Shown: positions 1 through 7,876, counted from the stretch's first letter. The stretch is DNA of 11,511 nucleotides from an uncultured Terriglobus sp. (GCA_937859825.1 CALMAP010000360.1:1-11511); one strand, 5' to 3'. Numbers and translations: made by a program. The notes: generated from the sequence alone by a model not told the origin.

Positions 1-2589
1 ACCTCGGCTTCTTCCTCGGACTACCGAATTGCGGTCGGTGCGGCGCTGGCGGGGAACGATCTTCCTGACGCTGAGTCATGGCTTCGCTATGGGCTTGTGA
101 AATACCCGCAGGACGGTGGACTGCTTCGGCTGGCTGCGAAGTTTGAGCAGGCACGCGGTGACAATGGCAAAGCGGAGGAGTACTACAAAGCGGCGCTTGC
201 AGTATTGCCTCCGGACCGTCCGGCTACAAACCTGACTGCACTGCTGCGCCAGCCGCTTACGCCGCGGAGCCTGCCGAGTGCAGCGCAGGCACAGGACCTG
301 GCGACACTCCTGGCTCCCGCAAATGAAGCATCCACACAGGAAGCCGCTCGTCCATACCTGCCGAGTTACGCGGACGAGGATGGTAACAACTACGCGGCTC
401 CTCTCGCTGCGCGGCCGACTGTGCCTTTGTACATGCGCAGTCCCAGTGCAGAACAAGACAAGCGTTTGCGCGATTACTCACCGCCGGGCGGTCCGTCTCG
501 AAGTGAGCCTGAATACGTGCTGCCCTCCGGTTCAGGACCCGGATTTGCAGAGGTGGAGACACCCGCAAGCATGCTTCAGAATCCGGTTGAAGCGCTTACC
601 TCGGCTCAGGCGCAGCAGGAACGCATCCAGCAGGCCAACCGGGTCGCGTTGGCGACTCTTCCGCAAGAAGATCATGCTGACCGCGAGGTATATGGACCGT
701 TTGTTCCCTATGTCGCGCCCATGTTCAATCCCAACGCGGCGCTCACTTACGAAGCCAGCGACATTTACTTTCCGACCACGATCGTCTACACAGAATTCCC
801 GTGGACAGAGACAGACCCCGCTGTGCTTCGAAATGCAACCAGCACAACAGGGAATGTGCCCCTTGCCCACAAGCAGGATGAAGCTGCCAATGCGGCGGAA
901 ATCCGGCGTCATCAATCCGATCCCGATTCCGCGACAACCGGAGTCAGTTCACCTCCGGACGAGGTTGAGATAGCGCAGAACGTGCAATACAACCCGTTCA
1001 CAACGCCACCTCCGGGCCAGACATCACGCCCAGCAAATTCAGCAGCGGGACAAGATGGCCAGCAGTATCCTCCGCCGATGCGAGGTACGCAGGCAGGTAC
1101 GGCGCGACGCCGGATCGTGCGCCGGCCATCTTCGGTGGGTGGCTTCGGTCCCGGCAGTGCTCCTGTTTTCTACCCCGCCCTTCCTACGGACATGAATTCT
1201 GAGCCGTATCCGAATATGCCGCAGGTTGCGACACAGGACCGTACGCCGCCCGGAGAGGATGAACTGATTGCGCGAGCATTGCCGCCACTCAGAGGGCACG
1301 ACATTCCCATTGGCAACGGATACCCTGCAGGAGGCCCTCCCCTGTCTGAAAGGCAGCAGGCAGAGCGTGATCTCGCTACGCTTGAAGCGAGCTACAGCGG
1401 TTGGGTGGGCGGTTCCGCCTATACGCGCGTTCGCAGCGGCGAGCCTGGTATCGACCGGCTTGAGGATTACGAGATTCCGATGGAAGCAACGGTAGTTGCA
1501 GGCAAATCTGTGCGCTTCAGTGTAATTCCCAAAGCCGTTTTTCTCACCAGCGGTACGATCGACAGCTCGCGCTATTTCGGCAACTTCATTCCTTACCTGG
1601 GAACGCTGCCCGCCAATGCTGTCAACACACCCTCGCCGCAGTCGGCCTCGGGTGTTGGTGGTGAAATCCAGATGGTGACGCAGAACCTGGGCATCGCAGT
1701 GGGGTACACGCCGTACGAGTTCCTTGTTCACAACGTAACAGGACGGTTGCGTTACCGGCCTGGGGGCGGGCCGTTCACGATTTTCGGTGAGCGTGATTCC
1801 GTGCGTCAAACGCAACTATCGTATGCGGGTTTGCGTGATCCGGGTTCGGTCTCGCTGACGAGCGCGGGCAACATCTGGGGCGGTGTTGTCTCTACAGGGG
1901 GCGGCGTTCGCTTTGACCACGGAAACGAGCGAGCAGGCTTCTACCTGAGTGCTGCGGGAGCGGTACTCACGGGATATCACACGCTCGACAACTCCAGCGT
2001 GGAAGGCACGGGCGGTGCTTACTTCCGCATCCACCAGTTCCCCGGCTATGGAACGCTGAACATCGGCGCAAATATATTTGCCGAGCACTTTGCTCACAAC
2101 GAGCGGGCGCTCACCTATGGCAACGGTGGTTATTTCAGTCCGAACGTGTACGTGCTTGGGAATGTTCCCCTCACGTTTACAGGCAATTACAAGTCGGACT
2201 GGCACTACTCCATCGAAGCATCAATCGGTGTGCAGACCTTTCAGGAATCGCACGCGAACTTTTTTCCACTACCTGAAGATGCGGCCCTGCAGAACCAGTC
2301 GTATGGCACTTGCACCTTGCAGCAGATTGCGCAGCATACCTGCGTAAGCGCCGAACTGCCGAACAACAGCAATATCGGCGCAAACTTCGGCATCAGCGCG
2401 GAAGGATCCTACCGCCTTACCGACCACTGGTTTGCCGGGTTTGCACTTTCGGCAAACAATACCAACAACTACAACGTGGTGCAGCCAACCGCCTTCCTGA
2501 GGTACACCTTCCGTCCGCAGGTTGCGAACGAGGACTACCCGACGGGACTGTTCCCGACAGACGGCTTCCGGCTGCTGCGAGTGCCGTAA
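1..2589 (+). CDS. bcsC: Cellulose synthase operon protein C (BcsC-like), C-terminal 862 residues; 5' end outside window
   Basis: The frame is open from base 1 to a TAA at 2587-2589, so the start lies upstream of the window; the GTG at 97 is only an internal codon. BcsC proteins guide the cellulose chain through the periplasm by a TPR superhelix and across the outer membrane by a C-terminal beta-barrel. Visible here, counting from base 1, are a terminal TPR segment (about residues 19-75), a Pro/Ser/Gln-rich region with no recognisable fold (about 78-455), and the BCSC_C barrel from about 460 to the end. Barrel marks include RDSV at 598-601, SYAGLRDP at 607-614, WGGVVSTGG at 626-634 and a GGYFSP motif near 710; alternating polar/hydrophobic strands continue to the C-terminus. 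The linker is much longer than in the enterobacterial protein, where the TPRs lie close to the barrel. The catalytic bcsA/bcsB genes would be expected to the left. Family assignment is secure; cellulose as the actual substrate is inferred. Confidence 0.9.
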   Translation, partial: TSASSSDYRIAVGAALAGNDLPDAESWLRYGLVKYPQDGGLLRLAAKFEQARGDNGKAEEYYKAALAVLPPDRPATNLTALLRQPLTPRSLPSAAQAQDLATLLAPANEASTQEAARPYLPSYADEDGNNYAAPLAARPTVPLYMRSPSAEQDKRLRDYSPPGGPSRSEPEYVLPSGSGPGFAEVETPASMLQNPVEALTSAQAQQERIQQANRVALATLPQEDHADREVYGPFVPYVAPMFNPNAALTYEASDIYFPTTIVYTEFPWTETDPAVLRNATSTTGNVPLAHKQDEAANAAEIRRHQSDPDSATTGVSSPPDEVEIAQNVQYNPFTTPPPGQTSRPANSAAGQDGQQYPPPMRGTQAGTARRRIVRRPSSVGGFGPGSAPVFYPALPTDMNSEPYPNMPQVATQDRTPPGEDELIARALPPLRGHDIPIGNGYPAGGPPLSERQQAERDLATLEASYSGWVGGSAYTRVRSGEPGIDRLEDYEIPMEATVVAGKSVRFSVIPKAVFLTSGTIDSSRYFGNFIPYLGTLPANAVNTPSPQSASGVGGEIQMVTQNLGIAVGYTPYEFLVHNVTGRLRYRPGGGPFTIFGERDSVRQTQLSYAGLRDPGSVSLTSAGNIWGGVVSTGGGVRFDHGNERAGFYLSAAGAVLTGYHTLDNSSVEGTGGAYFRIHQFPGYGTLNIGANIFAEHFAHNERALTYGNGGYFSPNVYVLGNVPLTFTGNYKSDWHYSIEASIGVQTFQESHANFFPLPEDAALQNQSYGTCTLQQIAQHTCVSAELPNNSNIGANFGISAEGSYRLTDHWFAGFALSANNTNNYNVVQPTAFLRYTFRPQVANEDYPTGLFPTDGFRLLRVP

Positions 2590-2604
2590 CAAACGTCCTG
2601 GTTT

Positions 2605-4128
2605 TTACAGCATGAGCCGACACACCTGAACGGTGTTGTTGCGGAAGGGACACGGGAGATGTGTGGCTGTAGAAGCTGCAATCACCACCCACTTGACGCC
2701 CATCGCGTGCAGACGGTGTTCGCGACTTGCATCAAGGTGGGTAGCGAGGCCGGTCTGTATCTCAACTCCGTTTTGCCAATCTGCGGCCAACGACGGCATG
2801 ACTGAGGCGATGCCTCCGTCTTTTGCGCGGTCCGGAAGCACCGACCTCAGGGTGGCGGCACGGAAGCCTTGGGCGTCTTCGCCGGGAACGGAATTGTAGT
2901 CCGCATCTATGGCGAAGAAGTCATTCTTTGCGGTGTTGCCACGTATCCATGCGAACGCCTGTACCCACTCGTTTCGCGACTGCCGCCCCGGCACTTCAAG
3001 GTACCAGGATGCGGAGTACAGCATTTGCTGCATCGAGACCACACCTGTTGTCAGGGCAAGGCAAAGCGCTGCGAACAGCACGATGCGCCTGTTTTGAGGC
3101 AGAACTCGAACGAGTGCTCCCGCACCCATAACCAAAAACATGGCAAAGACCAGATGAAGCGCGCGCAGCGGCTGATATTTGGCAATGGTGCTGGTATGCG
3201 CATCCAGGCGCGCAAAGCTCAAGGCAAGCAGGAATGCTGTGCCTGTTGTCCAGCAGGCCGCCCGCGTTATGCTGCGGAGCGTACCGCTCGCTTCGCCCCG
3301 CGCAAGCAGCCAAAGCAGCATGCAAGGCGCGAGCGCACCAAAGACCTCGTACCATGCCCATTGCGAAAGAAACCAGTAGGCTCGCCCAAGAGCAAGCGTG
3401 TGCAGCAATGCATTGTCCTTGGCTGCACTTGCGAATACCACACCCGTCGCAGCCAATGCCGCGCCCGAGACACAGAGAGAAAGTGCCAGCCGATTCCTGT
3501 TTCTGCCGACTACAAGAAAGGTCAGCAGGAACGTTCCCCAGAATGCCATGAGTGGATGCAGCGCTGCTGCAATCAGAACCACTGCCGCAGACCTTTGCCA
3601 ACGTTGTTCCAGCAGAAACGCTACCGCAAACAGCATCAGCGGCGTAGTAAAGCTGCGCGCTGTGACATAAGGGTCGATCAGGTAGAGCGAGGTGCCGGCG
3701 ACGGGCAGTCCGGCACCGATGGCGAATACCAGGCAAGCTACGGTGGAGGAACTCTTGTTTCCGTAACAGTGTTTTGCGATGCGCCAGACCGCACACATCG
3801 TGGCAAACAGTCCAAGGATGTGCAGCAACAGCAGTCCTGCCTCGAGCGGAAGGTGAAACGCACGAAGCAGAGAAGCTGCTGCCGGCGCAAACCAGGCGAG
3901 TTGCGTGTGGCCCTCAACCCAAACGTGTTCCTTTGGAAAGAGAGTCGGATCCATGTGCGCAGCAATCGCGGCGGAGTAGATGCCGCCATCTTCGGCGTAG
4001 GGATGGTAACCAAGCAGCAGAAACGCAAGAAGAGTGCTGCCGCAGATCGCGACTGGAGGTAAGAAGAGTGAAAGGCTCTGCCATATGGTTTTCTGCGGCT
4101 TTACCTGAGGCAGCGTGGCGGTGCTCAT
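2605..4128 (-). CDS. Polytopic membrane protein of unknown function, GT-C-like architecture (507 aa)
   Basis: The start ATG (complement of 4126-4128) is preceded by a GAAGG Shine-Dalgarno (complement of 4138-4142) nine bases upstream; the stop is TAA at 2605. I count about ten hydrophobic segments (roughly residues 20-40, 95-115, 128-150, 160-175, 180-208, 214-235, 255-276, 290-306, 322-342, 348-366), followed by a soluble tail of about 140 residues (370-507). The first extramembrane loop contains the acidic motif HPYAEDGG (42-49). An acidic residue pair in the first loop, many membrane spans and a soluble C-terminal domain are typical of GT-C glycosyltransferases, which use polyprenyl-phosphate sugars, but I recognise no specific member, so the function is unknown. 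The tail carries conserved-looking stretches (VPGEDAQGFR at 414-423, then DRAKDGG). The gene converges on bcsC with 15 bases between the stops and no hairpin terminator in that gap. It is divergent from the flippase-like gene, so a shared envelope role is possible but unproven. Confidence 0.8.
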   Translation of the reverse strand: MSTATLPQVKPQKTIWQSLSLFLPPVAICGSTLLAFLLLGYHPYAEDGGIYSAAIAAHMDPTLFPKEHVWVEGHTQLAWFAPAAASLLRAFHLPLEAGLLLLHILGLFATMCAVWRIAKHCYGNKSSSTVACLVFAIGAGLPVAGTSLYLIDPYVTARSFTTPLMLFAVAFLLEQRWQRSAAVVLIAAALHPLMAFWGTFLLTFLVVGRNRNRLALSLCVSGAALAATGVVFASAAKDNALLHTLALGRAYWFLSQWAWYEVFGALAPCMLLWLLARGEASGTLRSITRAACWTTGTAFLLALSFARLDAHTSTIAKYQPLRALHLVFAMFLVMGAGALVRVLPQNRRIVLFAALCLALTTGVVSMQQMLYSASWYLEVPGRQSRNEWVQAFAWIRGNTAKNDFFAIDADYNSVPGEDAQGFRAATLRSVLPDRAKDGGIASVMPSLAADWQNGVEIQTGLATHLDASREHRLHAMGVKWVVIAASTATHLPCPFRNNTVQVCRLML

Positions 4129-4214
4129 GTGGCTTGACCTTCAGATCGTGGAGCCCTGGCATGCAGGCAGATGTGATCTCTCCGTGTGAAGTGATGGTTG
4201 ATAGATCGAGCGCT

Positions 4215-4243
4215 CTGCATCTTCTAGCGTCGATTCGTATAAT
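4215..4243 (+). promoter_or_regulatory. Predicted sigma-70-type promoter for the flippase-like gene and argS
   Basis: A perfect TATAAT hexamer lies at 4238-4243, with a weak -35 candidate CTGCAT at 4215-4220 (three of six consensus positions) and a 17-base spacer. It lies in the 182-base gap between the two divergently transcribed membrane-protein genes, 67 bases before the GTG start at 4311, on the correct strand. The -10 match is good, the -35 poor, so an activator or a non-consensus -35 may be involved. Confidence 0.5.
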
Positions 4244-4246
4244 CGA
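4230..4246. promoter_or_regulatory. Perfect dyad TCGATT-N5-AATCGA overlapping the -10 box (possible operator)
   Basis: Six-base arms at 4230-4235 and 4241-4246 are exact reverse complements around a five-base centre (CGTAT). The right half and centre include the TATAAT at 4238-4243. A protein bound here would occlude the promoter, so a repressor site is the natural reading, but the arms are short and no cognate regulator is identified. Confidence 0.3.
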
Positions 4247-4296
4247 AAGACGTGCTTACCTTCACGAAGTTGTTGGGCTGCGTCATTGCGTCCATT

Positions 4297-4302
4297 GGGG
4301 AG
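4297..4302 (+). promoter_or_regulatory. Ribosome binding site GGGGAG that decides the GTG start at 4311
   Basis: GGGGAG sits eight bases upstream of the GTG at 4311. There is no suitable ATG nearby in this frame. The open frame continues upstream only as an overlap with the divergent membrane-protein gene, so this site fixes the start. Confidence 0.6.
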
Positions 4303-4310
4303 TTCGCGTC

Positions 4311-5390
4311 GTGAGTGAGAATGCCTCCACGACAGGGAAAAAGCGGGAACTTTGGAAGCTCATCCCGGGCTTTGCCGTTTCCGGGTTCTTTCTTTGGAAG
4401 ACTCTGAAGAGCATTCGCTTTGACGATCTGCGCTCCATTCGTGTAGCAAGCTCGATGTGGATCGCGGTACTTATCGTATTTCTATTTTCAGGGTATCTGC
4501 TGAGGATTTATCGCTGGTGGTTCATGTTGCGCCGCAGCGGAGCACCCGGATACGCCGTGTGCGCGCGTGTGCTGCTTACCAGTTATGCGGCCAATAACGT
4601 GCTGCCTTTTCGCATTGGAGACTTTTTGCGGGTCTTCTCTTACGCGCCGGATCTCCGCGCGTCTTCTTCCACGGTGTTGAGCACCGTCATTCTTGAGCGT
4701 CTGCTGGATGTGTTCACACTGCTAACGTTCCTCGTAGTGCTTCTGCTGCACGCGGGGCGGCCTTTGTTGCTGCCGCTGCGCGGGCACAATGTCGACGTGC
4801 TGCACCTGGCAACGCCTGTACTGGCTCTGTGCGCAGCAGGACTGTTTCTTCTGCTGTTTGGAGCTTCGTTTCTGCAGAAGATCGTCGAAAGACTGATTGG
4901 CAGGATCCATGCCGGGCCGCGTGCAGAGAAATTTAAGAGCTGGGCGCTTCTACTGTTCCACGCGGTGTTGAAGCTCAGTCTTTCAGGACGCATTTTGCTG
5001 CTGCTTTCCAGCCTGGCGATCTGGCTGTGTGAAGGAATGATTTTTGTCGGCGCATCCGGTGCTCTCGCCGTTCCTGTGGGTCGCAGCGGTCCATGGCTCG
5101 CTGTAACGCTGAGCAATCTTTCATTTCTGCTGCCAAGCTCGCCCGGTGCGATCGGCACCTACGAATTCTTCTCAAAAGTAGGAATGGTAAGTCAGGGCGC
5201 TCCTCAGACGATCTCCGCACTCTACGGCCTGTTGGTTCACATGATTGTTTTCTTCTCTGTCACCCTGGCGGGGGGCATCGTATTTCTAGTGCACCGGGTG
5301 GCGCGAGGGCCGAGGTCGAGGCCGCTTGCGCAAGACCTTGCAGACCTTCCCGAAGAGCTTCCTGTACGTGTCTCAACACCAACGCCATAA
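4311..5390 (+). CDS. Flippase-like / lysylphosphatidylglycerol synthase TM-domain protein (UPF0104 family, 359 aa)
   Basis: Start GTG at 4311 with a GGGGAG ribosome binding site; stop TAA at 5388-5390. The protein is an integral membrane protein with roughly seven or eight hydrophobic segments (about residues 15-32, 48-66, 85-100, 130-150, 165-187, 225-250, 260-280, 300-327). Family marks are the stretch NNVLPFRIGDFLRV at 95-108, VILERLLDV at 126-134, and SSPGAIGTYEF at 276-286. This family (PF03706) includes the flippase half of MprF and many stand-alone proteins thought to move lipids or lipid-linked sugars across the cytoplasmic membrane. The MprF aminoacyltransferase domain is absent. The C-terminal 30 residues are a polar, Pro/Arg-rich cytoplasmic-looking tail. 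The gene is 24 bases upstream of argS and probably shares its transcript. That pairing recalls the use of aminoacyl-tRNA by MprF, but here no transferase domain is present, so a functional link to argS is speculative. Confidence 0.87.
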   Translation: MSENASTTGKKRELWKLIPGFAVSGFFLWKTLKSIRFDDLRSIRVASSMWIAVLIVFLFSGYLLRIYRWWFMLRRSGAPGYAVCARVLLTSYAANNVLPFRIGDFLRVFSYAPDLRASSSTVLSTVILERLLDVFTLLTFLVVLLLHAGRPLLLPLRGHNVDVLHLATPVLALCAAGLFLLLFGASFLQKIVERLIGRIHAGPRAEKFKSWALLLFHAVLKLSLSGRILLLLSSLAIWLCEGMIFVGASGALAVPVGRSGPWLAVTLSNLSFLLPSSPGAIGTYEFFSKVGMVSQGAPQTISALYGLLVHMIVFFSVTLAGGIVFLVHRVARGPRSRPLAQDLADLPEELPVRVSTPTP

Positions 5391-5414
5391 CCTACCATCA
5401 TCAGCAAGGGAAAA

Positions 5415-7439
5415 ATGTACCGCACACTACAGCAGGCAATCCAGGCCAAGGTTCGCGAAGTTCTCCTGAAGAAATATGCCATCACGGTGGAGCGCATTGC
5501 GCTGGAGCAACCTCCCTCCGTGCTGCTTGGTGAGATTGCACTCCCCATCGCGTTCGAGTTGGCGAAGCGACTGCGCAAGGCGCCGCGCGCGATCGCGCAG
5601 GAGCTTGCCCCGGAACTGGCGGACGTCGAAGGCGTGGCCGCAGTTGAGATTGCGGGTGCCGGTTATATCAATGTGCGCTTCGACCGTGCCGCGATGGTGA
5701 AGCGAATCGCTTCAGACGAGCACGACGATGTGGGTGGCGATGGCTTTCGTCTGCTCGAGCACACCAGCATCAATCCGAACAAGGCCGCACACATCGGTCA
5801 TCTCCGAAACGCAGTTCTCGGTGACACCTTTGCTCGCCTCATACGGAAAGACGCGTACAAGTCGGGCTGGTCGACGGGTGTTCAGAACTACATTGACAAC
5901 ACCGGCGTGCAGGTGGCCGATGTCGTCGTTGGACTTGTGCATCTGCAGAGCAAGTCGCTTGCGGACGTCCATGGCCTACTGCTTGAACTCGCTGCATCAG
6001 GTCAGCGGATCGACTATTACTTGTGGGATCTCTACGCTCGTGTTTCGCAGTGGTATGACGACGATCCTGACGAGAAAACGTATCGCCGCGACCTGCGGTT
6101 GCAGGCGCTCCACCAGATCGAAGCAGGAGGAAACGAAACGGCACAGATCGCCGACCTGCTCGCCACCGCCGTGCTGGGCCGCCACTTGGAAACGATGCAG
6201 CGGCTGAATATCGAGTATGACTTTCTGCCGCGTGAGAGCGAGATACTGCACCTGCACTTCTGGGACGCAGCACGCACGGTGATGATCGAACGCGGCGTGC
6301 TCTACGAGGAGACCCGCGGCAAAAACAAGGGCTGCTGGGTGATGCGTCGGCCCGGCGCTGAAACCCTTGCAGAGGGCGAGACGGATGACGATGCCAAGGT
6401 ACTCGTACGATCCAACGGTACGGTTACGTACGTTGGCAAAGACATTGCTTACCATCTCTGGAAGTTTGGACTTTTGCCCGGCAAAGACTTCGGCTATCGT
6501 CTCTTCCGTGAATACCCGACCCACAGTTGTTGGATCTCCGCGGAGGAGGGGGAGGATCCGCACCCCAGTTACGGCCATGCGAGCGCGATCTATAACTTTA
6601 TCGACTCCCGCCAGAACGACCCACAGGCGAATGTAGTCGAAGCACTGCGCGGGATGGGCTACACGGAAGCAGCGGACCGTTACACGCATGTGAGCTACGC
6701 GATGGTTGCCCTTACGCCCCGTTGCGCGCTCGATCTTGGGTATCAAATCAGCGAAGAAGACCGCAACAAGGCTTACCTGGAGGTAAGTGGCCGCAAGGGT
6801 TTCGGTGTCAAGGCAGACGACCTGCTCGACAAACTCATCACGGCGGCCAAAGCGGAAGTAGACACGCGCCAGCCTGAACTGCCGGAACAAGAGCGGCTTA
6901 AAAGCGCAACTGCGATTGCGGTGGGGGCGCTTCGCTTTTTCATGCTGCGCTTTACCAGAAACACCGTGATTGCATTTGACTTCCGGGATGCTCTGTCGTT
7001 CGAAGGTGAGACTGGACCGTATGTGCAATATGCAGCCGTGCGTGCCTCCAACATCCTTCGTAAGAGTGACACGGCAGAAGTCGACGCCTTAAAGGCAATT
7101 GCTTCGCTTGACCTGAACAGATTTCTCAACAACAAGGCATCAGAAACGGCCAAGCAGACGGAAACCGGACCGGAGGATGCGCTGTGGGAATTCTGGTTAC
7201 TGGCGTCGCGTGTCACTGCCGTTCTTGATCAGGCCATCCATTCCGCCGAACCAGCGATTCTTTCGCGCTACGCATTTGAACTCGCCCAGGAGTTTTCAAA
7301 CTTCTATCACAGCAATCACGTGCTGCACGAGGGCAATGCCGAACGAAAGCAGTTATTGCTGGCCACCACGGCAGTAGCTCGCCGCGAGTTGACGCGAGTA
7401 TTAGACTGGCTTGGAATCGACGTTCCCACGGCTATGTAA
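5415..7439 (+). CDS. argS: Arginine--tRNA ligase (ArgRS, class I, 674 aa)
   Basis: The start ATG at 5415 has AAGG at 5406-5409 five bases upstream; the stop is TAA at 7437-7439. The enzyme charges tRNA-Arg with arginine, using ATP, in the cytoplasm. Visible are an N-terminal Add-1-type domain (about 1-110, with EIAGAGYINVRF near 78-90), the Rossmann catalytic core with the signature HIGH at 126-129 inside NPNKAAHIGHLRNAV, NYIDNTGVQVADVV shortly after, and the DALR anticodon-binding helical domain beginning near ETGPYVQY (532-539). The second class I signature is not a canonical KMSKS: the corresponding loop appears to be SGRKGFGVKADDLL at 458-471. At 674 residues it is about 100 longer than the E. 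coli enzyme, which fits a long bacterial ArgRS subtype. The 3' end overlaps the convergent regulator gene by 39 bases. Confidence 0.95.
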   Translation: MYRTLQQAIQAKVREVLLKKYAITVERIALEQPPSVLLGEIALPIAFELAKRLRKAPRAIAQELAPELADVEGVAAVEIAGAGYINVRFDRAAMVKRIASDEHDDVGGDGFRLLEHTSINPNKAAHIGHLRNAVLGDTFARLIRKDAYKSGWSTGVQNYIDNTGVQVADVVVGLVHLQSKSLADVHGLLLELAASGQRIDYYLWDLYARVSQWYDDDPDEKTYRRDLRLQALHQIEAGGNETAQIADLLATAVLGRHLETMQRLNIEYDFLPRESEILHLHFWDAARTVMIERGVLYEETRGKNKGCWVMRRPGAETLAEGETDDDAKVLVRSNGTVTYVGKDIAYHLWKFGLLPGKDFGYRLFREYPTHSCWISAEEGEDPHPSYGHASAIYNFIDSRQNDPQANVVEALRGMGYTEAADRYTHVSYAMVALTPRCALDLGYQISEEDRNKAYLEVSGRKGFGVKADDLLDKLITAAKAEVDTRQPELPEQERLKSATAIAVGALRFFMLRFTRNTVIAFDFRDALSFEGETGPYVQYAAVRASNILRKSDTAEVDALKAIASLDLNRFLNNKASETAKQTETGPEDALWEFWLLASRVTAVLDQAIHSAEPAILSRYAFELAQEFSNFYHSNHVLHEGNAERKQLLLATTAVARRELTRVLDWLGIDVPTAM

Positions 7440-7856
7440 AGAACCGTTGCGGACGGTTGTGCTCTCTCTGATCTCGGCGAGCAAGGAATCGAACGTCTCA
7501 AGCAAGGCGATCGGTTGCAAAGGCTTTTTGACTACACGGCGGACATTCCATAGTTCCAGCGTGGCGCTGTCTTCACGATCAACACCATTGACGAACAGCA
7601 CGGTCGGCAGGGTCTGTTCACGCCGAGCAAGTGTTCGGAGTAAGGTAGGTCCGTCCATCACTGGCATGCGCTGATCACAAAGCATGGCATCGATTGGTTC
7701 GCGTGCGAGAACGTCGAGTGCCTCCTGTCCGTTTGCAGCCGTTAGAACGGTTGCACCGGCTTTTCGCAGAACAATGGCGAGCGTGAGCGCAAGAACGGGT
7801 TCATCATCCACAATAAGCAAACGGGAACCGGGAATGCTAACGAATGAAAACTCCAT
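7401..7856 (-). CDS. Stand-alone receiver-domain response regulator (151 aa)
   Basis: ATG at the complement of 7854-7856 is chosen because it has AAGG (complement of 7862-7865) five bases upstream. The open frame reaches 7973 but would then overlap pepA deeply. The stop is TAA at 7401. The protein is a single CheY-like receiver with a short N-terminal lead and a tail after the fold (about 125-151), and no output domain. The acidic pocket is D17/D18 (LLIVDDEP), the phospho-acceptor is D61 (CDQRMPVMDG) and the conserved lysine is K111 (VKKP). The usual Thr/Ser switch after beta-4 is missing: the stretch reads LPTVLFVNG, placing N90 (or the adjacent V89) there. The gene follows pepA by 20 bases on the same strand and is probably co-transcribed. 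Its 3' end overlaps the convergent argS by 39 bases. Partner kinase and target are not visible in this window. Confidence 0.82.
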   Translation of the reverse strand: MEFSFVSIPGSRLLIVDDEPVLALTLAIVLRKAGATVLTAANGQEALDVLAREPIDAMLCDQRMPVMDGPTLLRTLARREQTLPTVLFVNGVDREDSATLELWNVRRVVKKPLQPIALLETFDSLLAEIRESTTVRNGSLHSRGNVDSKPV

Positions 7857-7876
7857 AGCAACCTTGGATGCGGAAA

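Noticed and set aside
1039..1815. Minus-strand open frame of 258 codons opposite bcsC
   Set aside because: No recognisable domain and Arg/His-rich shadow composition; the + strand reading is plainly BcsC.
2590..2604. Terminator between bcsC and the convergent membrane-protein gene
   Set aside because: Only 15 bases separate the stops, with no inverted repeat; the short T run near 2602-2606 has no stem before it.
2869..4062. Long + strand open frame (397 codons) opposite the GT-C-like membrane protein
   Set aside because: Its product is extremely rich in Arg, Lys, Gln and Cys with no domain, as expected from the complement of a hydrophobic GC-rich gene. The minus-strand reading has clear membrane spans and a good ribosome site.
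3774..4310. Upstream extension of the flippase-like gene frame
   Set aside because: It would overlap the divergent membrane-protein gene and adds a Cys/Arg-rich sequence without family similarity. The GTG at 4311 has a proper ribosome site and follows the promoter.
5997..7028. Minus-strand open frame of 343 codons opposite argS
   Set aside because: Lies wholly within the ArgRS catalytic and anticodon-binding coding region and shows no family motifs.
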